64,000 bases of DNA from Waddliaceae bacterium. Lineage in GTDB: Bacteria; Chlamydiota; Chlamydiia; Chlamydiales; GCA-2709385. The position numbers and the translations under genes are program-made. The DNA is taken from the NCBI GenBank assembly GCA_002709385.1, contig PAQS01000021.1:6184-70183 (forward strand), in the 5' to 3' direction. A model generated the notes under the pieces. It was not told the origin of the DNA and made no database searches. It was given only the letters and a program-made list of their open reading frames with translations. Positions 25,152 through 33,285 of the stretch are shown here, piece after piece; position 1 is the stretch's first letter; each line of letters begins with the position of its first letter.

Positions 25152-26294
25152 TTAGTTTTCTTTTGGTTTTTGAAGTTTTTTATATAATTCTTTGATCATA
25201 GGTGAATTGGGAGCAAGCTGATGCGCTCGTTTAGCGTGGGACTGTGCTTCAGGAAACTGCTTGTTGCGAATGTATATGGTAGCTAAGGTGTAGTGGTACA
25301 AAGGTTCTTTTTTAAACAAGGGCATGCGGCTTTTTAGGGTTTTTGCTGCGTGATGGGTATCTTTTTCGTTTACATGGCATTGTGCAAGAGCAAGATGAAA
25401 CTCTAGATTTTTAGGGTCTTGCTCAATCATGCTTTCGCAAGTTTGGATAGCGCCTTGGATATCTTTTCGTTCTATGTGAGTATTGATGAGTAGCTTGTGG
25501 ATATGTGGGTCTTTCGGCGCTTTTTCAATAGCTTTTTCAAGTACTTTTAGTCGTTCTTCTGGATTTTCGATAAATCGAGCAGCTTCAAAAAGAGTTTTTG
25601 GGTCATTTGTGCTGTTGATTTTTTCTTGAAGAGAGCGAGCTATGTCGCCGTATAGTTGGCGTTTTTTTTCAGCTTTGCCTTCAAGATCTAGCATGCCAAA
25701 GTGATGGATGCATACTCCTTCGATTTTACCCATGCGATTTCTATAAGGGCTACCCTCGTCGCTGATTACTTCGTGGATAGGGGAAACCCAACGATACCCG
25801 CGGTGGTTTTTGAATAGGCGAACAAGACTCGTTTGGCGGTATCCATAGTCCTTTTCACTATTCATTAGAGAGCGGTAGGAGTTATCGGGAGCTGTGTATT
25901 CAAGGAGGTAATCGGCGTTGTGTTCAAGAATTGTGGATTCTTTGATGTAGTTTTTAATAGGAATATCAAAGCAATCAGCAACGTTTTCTTTGAGATAATA
26001 TAAAATTTGTTCTTGGTTTTCTGTGTCTATCCATTCGTCGGCATCTAAAGATAATACCCATTTTCCTGTACATAAACTTAAAGCGTGGTTGCGGGCAGCA
26101 GCGAAATTATCAAACCAATCGAGGGAGTGGGGTTTGATGCCGGCTTCTTGTAAAATGTTTTTAGTGTTATCTTTAGATCCGGTATCCACGATGATCCATT
26201 CATCAAAAAACGATTTGTGCCGTTTAATAAAGTCGGGAAGGTTCCTTTCTTCATTTTTTACAATCATACATAAAGAGATTTCTGGTTGACTCAT
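25152..26294 (-). CDS. Family 2 glycosyltransferase with C-terminal TPR repeats
   Basis: A 380-residue cytoplasmic protein. Residues 1-210 are a GT-A domain: LCMIVKNEERNLPDFI, IIVDTGSKDNT and the metal-binding DADEW (Asp84-Ala-Asp86). The segment TSLVRLFKNHRGYRWVSPIHE is typical of the SPBc2-type subgroup of these enzymes. Residues about 225-375 form four TPR-like helix pairs. It probably transfers sugar to a protein or a cell-surface precursor; the acceptor is unknown. First gene of a pair with the QueD-like enzyme. Confidence 0.9.
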   Translation of the reverse strand: MSQPEISLCMIVKNEERNLPDFIKRHKSFFDEWIIVDTGSKDNTKNILQEAGIKPHSLDWFDNFAAARNHALSLCTGKWVLSLDADEWIDTENQEQILYYLKENVADCFDIPIKNYIKESTILEHNADYLLEYTAPDNSYRSLMNSEKDYGYRQTSLVRLFKNHRGYRWVSPIHEVISDEGSPYRNRMGKIEGVCIHHFGMLDLEGKAEKKRQLYGDIARSLQEKINSTNDPKTLFEAARFIENPEERLKVLEKAIEKAPKDPHIHKLLINTHIERKDIQGAIQTCESMIEQDPKNLEFHLALAQCHVNEKDTHHAAKTLKSRMPLFKKEPLYHYTLATIYIRNKQFPEAQSHAKRAHQLAPNSPMIKELYKKLQKPKEN

Positions 26295-26406
26295 CTTCCT
26301 ACACCTAGTATCCTGAGCGTCCTGTTACCTCTTTTTATCGTTTAAATTTTAAAAGTGCACGGCGATTATTGTAGCAAAAAAGAGGTTTTATTCCAATTAA
26401 CTGGTT

Positions 26407-27234
26407 ATGAAGGTTTTCGGCTATCACATGAGACGCTGTTTAGTCATGAAATTTGGCGGTGCTGCAGTGGCTAATACTGGCCAGTTTTCTCAAATTGCTT
26501 CGATTATTCGTCAAAAGCGCGCAATTTATGAGCATATTGTGGTGGTGGTGAGTGCTATGGGTGATAGTACAGATCAGCTTGTCGCTTTGGCTCATGAAGT
26601 GCATCCTCAACCTCCGAAGCGAGAATACGATATGTTGATTTCGGTAGGTGAAAGGGTCAGTATTGCGTTGCTTGCAATGGCGTTGGAGTTGCAGGGGTTG
26701 GATGCTGTGAGTTTTACGGGCAGTCAAAGCGGTGTCGTTACGAGTACGAACCATGGCGAGGCTTGTATTGTAGCTATGCGCCCTCACCGTGTACAACGAG
26801 CGTTAGATCAGGGAAAGGTTGTTATTGTAGCAGGTTTCCAGGGGTGTAGTTCAGATGGGGAGATTACAACTTTGGGTCGTGGGGGGTCAGATACTAGTGC
26901 GGTTGCTTTAGGTGTGGCTTTGGATGCGGAAAAAATTGAGTTCTATAAAGATGTAGAAGGTGTTTATTCCTCTGATCCTAAAAAAGATTCGTCTTCTGTA
27001 CTGTTTGAAGAATTGACTTATGAGCAAGCGTTAGATCTCGCTTCTGCGGGTACTTTTGTTCTCCATCCTCGTTGTGTTGTTTTAGCGCAGAAAAACGCTA
27101 TGCCTTTGCAGGTTCGTTCATTCCATTGTTTGACTCATTCTGGGACGATGATTTGTTCTTCTGAGCAAAGAGAAAGAGGGCAGTATTTTTATGAAGAAGG
27201 GCCTCTTTTTTCTTCTTCGGGTGAAATCTTATGA
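26407..27234 (+). CDS. lysC: Aspartate kinase, short form without ACT domains
   Basis: This 275-residue enzyme phosphorylates aspartate, the first step to lysine, diaminopimelate, threonine and methionine. It has VMKFGGAAVA near the N-terminus, VVSAMGDSTDQL, the ISVGERVS motif, and TTLGRGGSDTSAVAL with YKDVEGVYSSDP. It ends soon after the kinase domain, so the two ACT regulatory domains of normal aspartokinases are missing and feedback control by lysine or threonine should be lost. The start at 26407 has no clear ribosome site; the ATG at 26428 (MRRCLVMKF) fits family alignments as well or better. No other lysine-pathway genes are in the window. Confidence 0.88.
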   Translation: MKVFGYHMRRCLVMKFGGAAVANTGQFSQIASIIRQKRAIYEHIVVVVSAMGDSTDQLVALAHEVHPQPPKREYDMLISVGERVSIALLAMALELQGLDAVSFTGSQSGVVTSTNHGEACIVAMRPHRVQRALDQGKVVIVAGFQGCSSDGEITTLGRGGSDTSAVALGVALDAEKIEFYKDVEGVYSSDPKKDSSSVLFEELTYEQALDLASAGTFVLHPRCVVLAQKNAMPLQVRSFHCLTHSGTMICSSEQRERGQYFYEEGPLFSSSGEIL

Positions 27235-27344
27235 GTCGTGCTTGCTTCCAAATCATTCACTTGTTATCTATATTCCACTGGCCAGAACGCAAAACTTTAG
27301 CTTATACCATAGAACTCTTGAAGGTGTTGTACTATGCTGGATAA
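27231..27344 (+). CDS. Possible 37-codon ORF bridging lysC and the next gene
   Basis: The ATG overlaps the lysC stop as ATGA, and the stop overlaps the start of the 675-residue gene by 11 bases. The predicted peptide begins MSRACFQIIHLLSIFHWPER and is basic and hydrophobic. There is no own ribosome site apart from coupling to lysC. It could be a translated linker that couples the two genes, or chance. No homology is claimed. Confidence 0.25.
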   Translation: MSRACFQIIHLLSIFHWPERKTLAYTIELLKVLYYAG

Positions 27345-29361
27345 AGATGGAATTCCCCGTCTCCGTATGGTTTTTGAAAAAGATGAAACTCATCCTAGTA
27401 GTATTCACTACGAAGAAATTATCCATGGGAGTTTGAAGCGAGTTTATCCTCATGGTCTTTTTGGTGAAGCTGCCCCGGCAGATGGTGCGGACCCTGAAGA
27501 GTTGTTTGAGTATTATCAGCAGTACTTAGAGACTTTGCCTTATTTTTGTCGTTGTTTTTCTGAAAGAGATGAGTTTGAGCAATCGTTTTATTTAGTCTCT
27601 CCTTTGCGTTCTAATGCGTTTAAGTTTTTTTATGAAATGCTAAGTCGCTGGTTGGTTCCAGGAAAGCTTTTGGAAGTTGTTCTTCTTTATGCAGTTGATT
27701 TTCAAATGCCTGACTTTAGCGAGCAAATTTTCACGATGTGTGAGCTTGTTATTAGAGTTCAAGACCCGCAGGAAAAAGCTATTTTAGAGGGAAATCTTCC
27801 TTCTATTGGAACAGAGATTTGTTTGGGGGTAAGTTCAGCTTTTCACGCACAGCGTATTCTTGAGATTAAGGGCTTATCTTCAGATGAAAAGACGGCGATG
27901 ATTCAAGAGCATGCTGCTTATGTTTTAAGAAGACGTCCAAAAGAATTTGGTTATGATCTTTTTACTGAAATGCAGCACGTTTTGGTGATGTGTCGTGATG
28001 AATTTAAGGTGGCTCGTGAATCCCAGCATATCAGCCGTGTCATTTGCACAATGTACCTCTTCCGAAAATCTCTTAGAAAGTTAATCAGAAAACATCCAGA
28101 TAAGCGCCATCTTACTTTGAAGATTCATAGAGCTCGTTGTATGGATCAAGATGGTGAGAGAAGTGTATTAGGTTTAACGGTAGGGGTGAATTTTTTAAGA
28201 GAAAATGAGCTGCTTCAAGAGCGTCATTTGATGAAGGCTATTCAAAACTATGTTCCTGGTGTGAGATCTGTAGATGGTTCATTTTTTGAAAATGGTGGGC
28301 GAGGAGAAAAGATCAGTACTCTGTATGTGGAGATTGAAAAAATCGATGGCGCAGAGTTTACTCAGGCTGAGTTAAGAAGGCTTCAGGGGCAGCTTCCGAG
28401 TGATTTGAAAGATCGTATTGAGCACTTGATGCACCCTGTATTTATGCCAAGAAATGAAGAAGAAATTTTAAGAAATATTCTTACTTTAAGTCAGCAAATC
28501 AAATATGTTCGTGATATTCCTCAGGTCATTATTACTTTTGATGAACAGACAGATAGTCATTTACAGTTTACGGTTATTTTAGTTCGGGTTCTTCTTCCTG
28601 GAGTACGCTCCATTCGCGAGCTATTTTTGCAGTCTAGCTCATCTCTTCAATATGTTCATGATCAGTGCAAAAGAGTAGGAATGACTCGTCGCAAGTATTT
28701 TAAAGAAGCTACGGTCTTTCGTGTGCGTTTAGCTAAGCCGCAGTTTCTTCGTCGTGATCATTCTGTTGATTTGACTAAAGCACGACAGTTTGTGTGTTCT
28801 GAGTTATCGGAGGTTGTGGGAGAGTTTAGGGATTACAATGGAGGAATGATTTCTAAGCAAAATGAATTGCTTTGTTCACTTCGAGATAGTTTGGGAGAGG
28901 TGGGGAAAAATAATGAGTTCTTGCTGGAAAACTTTTTTTACTCTTTGCAGCCGGTGGTTATGAGGACGGTGTTAGAACCTGTGCCTCTCCGTACTTTGTT
29001 TATGATGCTGGTTGATATTCTGGAAGAGCGCTTTTTTAGGTCGGATGCTCTCACTTATAAGGTGAAGGAAGAGCCTAATTACCTATTTATTATGCTTGCT
29101 AGTGAAGATGGGGGAATACGGGATTCTTTGCAAAAAGCGATTGCTCCGATGAATATTCCCAGTCTAGAGTTAGCGTCTATCTCGGTAAATGTTTCGGAAA
29201 CTCCGTTTGTGGGATATTTGTATCGTTCGGAAGATCAGGAGCAGAAATTACGTTTTAGAAAAGCCATTGAGCGTGTTTTATTTCCTTCGTCTGAGAAAAG
29301 CAGCCCCCAAAAGGAGGCTGCAGATCTTTCTAAATTACTGAGTAGTAGTTTAGTAAGCTGA
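27334..29361 (+). CDS. Hypothetical protein, 675 residues
   Basis: I do not recognise the family. The protein is cytoplasmic-looking, with no signal or membrane helix, mixed alpha/beta and many Arg/Glu pairs. It contains two similar stretches spaced about 170 residues apart (VNFLRENELLQERHLMKAIQ followed by VPGVRSV, and ILVRVLLPGVRSIRELFLQ), hinting at an internal repeat around a PGVRS core. GAAGG about 11 bases upstream supports the ATG at 27334. It probably shares a transcript with lysC. Its last 32 bases overlap the 3' end of brnQ on the other strand. Confidence 0.8.
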   Translation: MLDKDGIPRLRMVFEKDETHPSSIHYEEIIHGSLKRVYPHGLFGEAAPADGADPEELFEYYQQYLETLPYFCRCFSERDEFEQSFYLVSPLRSNAFKFFYEMLSRWLVPGKLLEVVLLYAVDFQMPDFSEQIFTMCELVIRVQDPQEKAILEGNLPSIGTEICLGVSSAFHAQRILEIKGLSSDEKTAMIQEHAAYVLRRRPKEFGYDLFTEMQHVLVMCRDEFKVARESQHISRVICTMYLFRKSLRKLIRKHPDKRHLTLKIHRARCMDQDGERSVLGLTVGVNFLRENELLQERHLMKAIQNYVPGVRSVDGSFFENGGRGEKISTLYVEIEKIDGAEFTQAELRRLQGQLPSDLKDRIEHLMHPVFMPRNEEEILRNILTLSQQIKYVRDIPQVIITFDEQTDSHLQFTVILVRVLLPGVRSIRELFLQSSSSLQYVHDQCKRVGMTRRKYFKEATVFRVRLAKPQFLRRDHSVDLTKARQFVCSELSEVVGEFRDYNGGMISKQNELLCSLRDSLGEVGKNNEFLLENFFYSLQPVVMRTVLEPVPLRTLFMMLVDILEERFFRSDALTYKVKEEPNYLFIMLASEDGGIRDSLQKAIAPMNIPSLELASISVNVSETPFVGYLYRSEDQEQKLRFRKAIERVLFPSSEKSSPQKEAADLSKLLSSSLVS

Positions 29362-30505
29362 TGGCAAAACACAAGTAAACGGGTGTTTTGATGATTGTCC
29401 ATCCCCACATTTTATGAGCAAAATTTAAAAAGCTCATAACGATGAGGCCAGGGTAGCAAATACTTACTATAGGAACGATGATTGTTGCGATACCTCCGAA
29501 ATCTAGGGTTGAAATAGCCCAAGATACAGAGATGGTCACTAGCAAAGAGGTAAAGTATGTGATCTTTTCTTTGCATACAGTGATTCGCAAAAAATCTGCA
29601 AATACAGCCGTTAAGGCAATTGCTGTTGTTAAGCAAGCAAGAGCTACAGCAATGCTTGCTACGATTCCTCCATAAGGACCTAATATTTGACGGCCTATTA
29701 CACCTAATAACTCTTCTTGAGGAGTGTTTGTGATGTCTTCTGCATAAAAAGCTGCAATAAAACTAAATCCAGCATATACAGCAGCAAGCAGGGTAGCACC
29801 AATAGCACTAGAGCGTAATAATAATCCCATGGAGTCAGATCCTTGAGCATCTCCTTTATCCAAGTGTGCTTTAATTCCTAGTAATACAACTGAGGAGAAG
29901 AATAAAGCGCCCGGAAGGTCCATTGTATTGTAGCCTTCTTTAAGTCCTAGTAAGAACGAATCTCCAAAAGACAAATCGCTTAGTAAGTTAATATCATCTG
30001 CCCAGTAACATCCTAATACAATGATTAAGGAAAGGCTAAATAGTAAAACAGGAGTCAAAAACTTACCAATTAAGTCTACAATTGAACTCTCTTTGATTGT
30101 GCATGCAAAGATGATCACACATGAGAGGATACTAAACACAGGTAAAGAGATGATCTCTGGAAGGTAACACTTAATTGTTGAGTATGAAAGAGTAAGGGTG
30201 CGTGGTATTGCACCAAATGGACCAATCAAACTCATGATCAATATAATAAGAATTAAACCAGGAAAGCGCCCTACTCTACAAAAAAACTTTTCGTAATTTC
30301 CGTCAAAAAGAGACATAGCAATCAGGCCAATAAAAGGAATAAAGACGCCAGTGATGACCAAACCTAGAACAGCATAAACATTTTGGTCGCGAGCAATTTG
30401 CCCGATAGCTAAAGGAAATACTACGTTACCAGCTCCAAAAAACATGGAAAACATGGCAAACCCTATAGAAAGGGATAAAAAATTTTTTGATGTAGATGCA
30501 GACAT
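29330..30505 (-). CDS. brnQ: Branched-chain amino acid transporter BrnQ (LIVCS family)
   Basis: This 391-residue inner-membrane protein has about 12 membrane helices. The family opening is LSIGFAMFSMFFGAGNVVFPL (residues about 12-32), and a second conserved segment is IGPFGAIPRTLTLSY. It takes up leucine, isoleucine and valine with sodium or protons; chlamydiae rely on such uptake because they cannot make these amino acids. GAGAGAAG upstream is a modest ribosome site. A 35-codon Ile/Leu/Val-rich ORF with a strong ribosome site lies 62 bases upstream in the same direction. The 3' end overlaps the convergent 675-residue gene. Confidence 0.93.
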   Translation of the reverse strand: MSASTSKNFLSLSIGFAMFSMFFGAGNVVFPLAIGQIARDQNVYAVLGLVITGVFIPFIGLIAMSLFDGNYEKFFCRVGRFPGLILIILIMSLIGPFGAIPRTLTLSYSTIKCYLPEIISLPVFSILSCVIIFACTIKESSIVDLIGKFLTPVLLFSLSLIIVLGCYWADDINLLSDLSFGDSFLLGLKEGYNTMDLPGALFFSSVVLLGIKAHLDKGDAQGSDSMGLLLRSSAIGATLLAAVYAGFSFIAAFYAEDITNTPQEELLGVIGRQILGPYGGIVASIAVALACLTTAIALTAVFADFLRITVCKEKITYFTSLLVTISVSWAISTLDFGGIATIIVPIVSICYPGLIVMSFLNFAHKMWGWTIIKTPVYLCFAISLLNYYSVI

Positions 30506-30567
30506 GCTACTTCTCTCGTTTTGTTGGTAATTTTAAGTAAAATGTAAAATAAAAATGTAGTAATTAA

Positions 30568-30675
30568 TTACAGGCTGACGACTTGAATGACGACGCTGCT
30601 AATCACTGCGAGAATGAAAGGTATGAAAAGAATAGGTAGTGCTGAGCTTCTTAAAAAATCAGTATCTTTACACAT
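30568..30675 (-). CDS. 35-residue Ile/Leu/Val-rich peptide upstream of brnQ
   Basis: A short ORF with a very good ribosome site (AAGGAGG, 6 bases before the ATG). The peptide starts MCKDTDFLRSSALPILF. Fifteen of its 35 residues are Ile, Leu or Val, 14 of them in the last 23 positions. That composition resembles leader peptides of branched-chain amino acid operons such as E. coli ilvL. It also fits a single membrane helix, so a small transporter-associated membrane protein is the main alternative. It ends 62 bases before brnQ. Confidence 0.5.
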   Translation of the reverse strand: MCKDTDFLRSSALPILFIPFILAVISSVVIQVVSL

Positions 30676-30684
30676 AAAATTCCT

Positions 30685-30718
30685 CCTTGCTTAAAAGCAA
30701 GGCGCAAGCGTAAAACTT
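30685..30718 (-). promoter_or_regulatory. Hairpin overlapping the ribosome site of the brnQ leader ORF
   Basis: CCTTGCTT (30685-30692) and AAGCAAGG (30695-30702) form an 8-base stem. The minus-strand transcript then continues straight into the ribosome site, whose AGG overlaps the stem end. A second short repeat (CTTGC at 30716-30720 versus GCAAG at 30703-30707 region) could pair alternatively. The arrangement could control translation of the leader ORF. Confidence 0.4.
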
Positions 30719-30904
30719 GCTGGTTTGGACAATTCATGGGGATTATAACAGCTCTTCATCTCTCCGTAAAGCCTTTCTTTGTGCTTTTTATGTTTTAAAA
30801 GGTACAAAGTGTAAAAATAAATTCAAAAAGACAAGTAAAAGATTGTAATAATTTGTTTTTTTTGTTTATTATATTTGTTTGAATTAAAACAAAAGAGATT
30901 AATT

Positions 30905-31747
30905 ATGGCTTTGGATTTAAGTGTTAGTAATAAATCAGATCATGTTTCTTTAGATAAGCCAGTAGAGGGTGGTTCTTCTTGGGCAAGATGGGTCAGTCGT
31001 TCTGGAGCTTCTATGGGGATGGGGGCTGTTTTAAGTCGTTATGCACCTGGAAGATTAATAGAAGATCTTGTAAACGGTTACGAGTTAAGTAAGCCTTATC
31101 TTTCATATTTAGCTGATTATTTGCCGAGTGCTCCGCAGCTAGTTATTGGATCTTTATCTGGAATCACGGCGTTTGATGGATCTCGTCGCATATTACGTGC
31201 ATATTCATCATTTCGCCCTAAAGATGTAGAAGAGCGCACGAATGCTGAGATGATTTCCATCATCATGAGTGATGATAAAAGCAATAATCGTCCTTTGAAG
31301 ATTTTTTTAACTCCGGATTGGGCCATTGATTTAGGAGAGCCTGACTTTAAGCGAGCTTCTAAGGATCTTCTTATTGGTTCAGTAGAGTTTGCTTTAGGAA
31401 CAGCTGTTATGTACGAAGAGATTAACGCAACAGCTCGTGATGGTGGGGTTGCTTTAATTGATCAGTTAAATAATGGTCTTACCGATCTTGGTGGCTATGT
31501 GTTGAATCATTTGAATGAACCATTGATTTGTGGTGCTGGTGTTACTTTGGGAACTGTACTGGTTCTAGGTGGAGCTAAACATTTTTATGATCAATTTATG
31601 TCAGATCATCCTGTGTGGGTGAACCGAAATGGTCAAAATGAAATTCATGCTTATCAGTATACGGCGAAACTTCGAGATTTGCTAATTAGTAGTGCGTCTA
31701 TTGGTACAGGTCTTGTTTTAGGAGCATGGTCTTTAGGTTATTTATAG
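30905..31747 (+). CDS. Hypothetical membrane-associated protein, 280 residues
   Basis: No family recognised. The ATG at 30905 is used; an earlier TTG at 30875 adds ten residues without support. The protein has Gly-rich hydrophobic segments around residues 33-48, 75-100 and, more clearly, 200-220 (LICGAGVTLGTVLVLGG) and 255-278 (LLISSASIGTGLVLGAWSLGYL). The last pair is separated by a polar loop, so two or three membrane helices with both ends on one side are possible. This resembles bilobed Inc-type proteins only loosely. Single gene with its own leader, 97 bases before the epimerase. Confidence 0.7.
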   Translation: MALDLSVSNKSDHVSLDKPVEGGSSWARWVSRSGASMGMGAVLSRYAPGRLIEDLVNGYELSKPYLSYLADYLPSAPQLVIGSLSGITAFDGSRRILRAYSSFRPKDVEERTNAEMISIIMSDDKSNNRPLKIFLTPDWAIDLGEPDFKRASKDLLIGSVEFALGTAVMYEEINATARDGGVALIDQLNNGLTDLGGYVLNHLNEPLICGAGVTLGTVLVLGGAKHFYDQFMSDHPVWVNRNGQNEIHAYQYTAKLRDLLISSASIGTGLVLGAWSLGYL

Positions 31748-31844
31748 TTTTTAATTTCTTTTTCTGTGTATTTTTTAGTTTAAAATCTGATCTGTTTTAG
31801 GTCTGTATCAGAAGACAAAAGCTAGCTAATACACGGGAGATGAA

Positions 31845-32834
31845 ATGAGCAAAATAGCATTAGTAACGGGTGGTGCAGGATTTATTGGTAGCCATCTAGT
31901 TGAGGCTTTATTGGAGCAGGGAATAAGTGTACGTGTTCTTGATGATTTAGCTGGTGGAAAAAAAGAACACTTAAAAAGTGCTCTTCAATCGTCTCTTTGT
32001 ACTTTTCATCAAGTAGATATTAGTAATTATTCTGTTCTCGCTCCGCACTTTACTGATGTTGATTGGGTTTTCCATTTAGCAGCTTTGGCTGATATCGTTC
32101 CTTCTATTCAAAACCCTCTACGTTATTGCCAAGCTAATGTACAAGGTACAAGCTCTGTCGTTGAGGCAGCCCGTCAGGCAGGCGTAAAGAGGTTCGTTTA
32201 TACAGCGTCTTCTTCTTGTTATGGCCTTGCAACCATACTTCCCACTCCAGAATCAGCTTCGATTCATCCGATGTATCCTTACGCTTTTAGTAAGTATCAG
32301 GGAGAGCAGATTGTGATGCATTGGAATCAGGTTTACGGTTTGCCTGCGGTATCTCTTCGTTTATTTAATGTATATGGTCCAAGGGCGCGAACTTCTGGTA
32401 ATTATGGAGCTGTTTTTGGTGTTTTCTTGCGCCAATTATTAGAAGGCAAGCCATTAACTGTTGTGGGGGATGGTAAGCAAACTCGGGATTTTACTTTTGT
32501 AAGTGATGTAGTGAATGCATTGATTTTAGCTGCACAGTCAGATTTAGATGGGGAAATCATGAATGTAGGTTCAGGTGGAACGTATTCTGTAAATGAGCTT
32601 GTAGATTTGTTAGGAGCAGATAGCATATCTATTCCTAAACGACCAGGAGAGCCCGATTGTACTTTTGCTGATACCACTCGTATACGACAGCTTCTAGGAT
32701 GGAAACCTAAAGTGAGTTTTTCAGAAGGGGTGAGTATCATGAAAAATTGTATAGAAGATTGGCGTGAAGCTCCTTTATGGGATGTCGATTCTATTGCTAA
32801 GGCAACTGAAGATTGGTTTTCGTATTTAAGCTAA
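31845..32834 (+). CDS. NAD-dependent sugar-nucleotide epimerase/dehydratase (extended SDR)
   Basis: This 329-residue Rossmann enzyme carries TGGAGFIGSH (residues 8-17) for NAD binding, SSSCYG with the catalytic Ser near 122-124, and YAFSK (Tyr146, Lys150). The substrate end has RLFNVYGPR and GDGKQTRDFTFVSDV, which point to the UDP-glucose/UDP-N-acetylglucosamine 4-epimerase or UDP-glucuronate group. GGGAGA upstream supports the ATG. The precise sugar cannot be told from sequence. A lipid-linked sugar transferase is encoded at 42777. The last 38 bases overlap the convergent YbjN-like gene. Confidence 0.9.
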   Translation: MSKIALVTGGAGFIGSHLVEALLEQGISVRVLDDLAGGKKEHLKSALQSSLCTFHQVDISNYSVLAPHFTDVDWVFHLAALADIVPSIQNPLRYCQANVQGTSSVVEAARQAGVKRFVYTASSSCYGLATILPTPESASIHPMYPYAFSKYQGEQIVMHWNQVYGLPAVSLRLFNVYGPRARTSGNYGAVFGVFLRQLLEGKPLTVVGDGKQTRDFTFVSDVVNALILAAQSDLDGEIMNVGSGGTYSVNELVDLLGADSISIPKRPGEPDCTFADTTRIRQLLGWKPKVSFSEGVSIMKNCIEDWREAPLWDVDSIAKATEDWFSYLS

Positions 32835-33285
32835 TTTGGTGAAGCTCTAGAGCTATGCCTTCTAGATAGATTAAGGTACTACCGATTAACTGATTGATTA
32901 AGTCTTCAGATACGGTCCCATTTGCCCATGGGAAACTGATTCTAAAAAGAATAGAAGAAGATTGAGTATCTAGAGATAAACTAATAGAAGGGTGGATCAA
33001 GTTATAAGCGTTAATCATTGTGAGTATACTTTGTAAGTCTTGAGAATGGTGCTTAAAAGGGAGTTGATGAGTGAGCTCAAAAGCGTGATATTGCAAGTCT
33101 GGTTTGGATTGAGGGTTTGGTCGAGTTGCGGTAATCTTAACTTTTTGAGAAATAGTTTGTTGTGTTTTTGAGGCGAGGTTTAGCCATAGTATAGCTTCTT
33201 TCGAAGGTGGGGTAGGTTCTTCCCATTTACAAGACCAGCCGAGTGTTTTAATTTTCTGCTCTATCGCTCGTAATAAAATACTCAT
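32797..33285 (-). CDS. Small YbjN/CesT-like protein, possible chaperone
   Basis: A 162-residue protein with alternating strands and two helices. The helix after TVSEDLINQLIGSTLIYLEG and the central beta-rich half resemble the YbjN / class I secretion chaperone fold. The start at 33285 is chosen because its ATG overlaps the upstream stop as ATGA; an ATG nine codons earlier (33312) is also in frame. It is translationally coupled to the 717-residue coiled-coil gene, an arrangement typical of an effector followed by its chaperone. Function is inferred, not shown. Confidence 0.6.
   Translation of the reverse strand: MSILLRAIEQKIKTLGWSCKWEEPTPPSKEAILWLNLASKTQQTISQKVKITATRPNPQSKPDLQYHAFELTHQLPFKHHSQDLQSILTMINAYNLIHPSISLSLDTQSSSILFRISFPWANGTVSEDLINQLIGSTLIYLEGIALELHQISLNTKTNLQLP

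Noticed and set aside
27191-27436. 81-codon plus-strand ORF across lysC and the 675-residue gene.
   Set aside because: It runs out of frame through two genes with better support, and its start lies inside lysC without a ribosome site.
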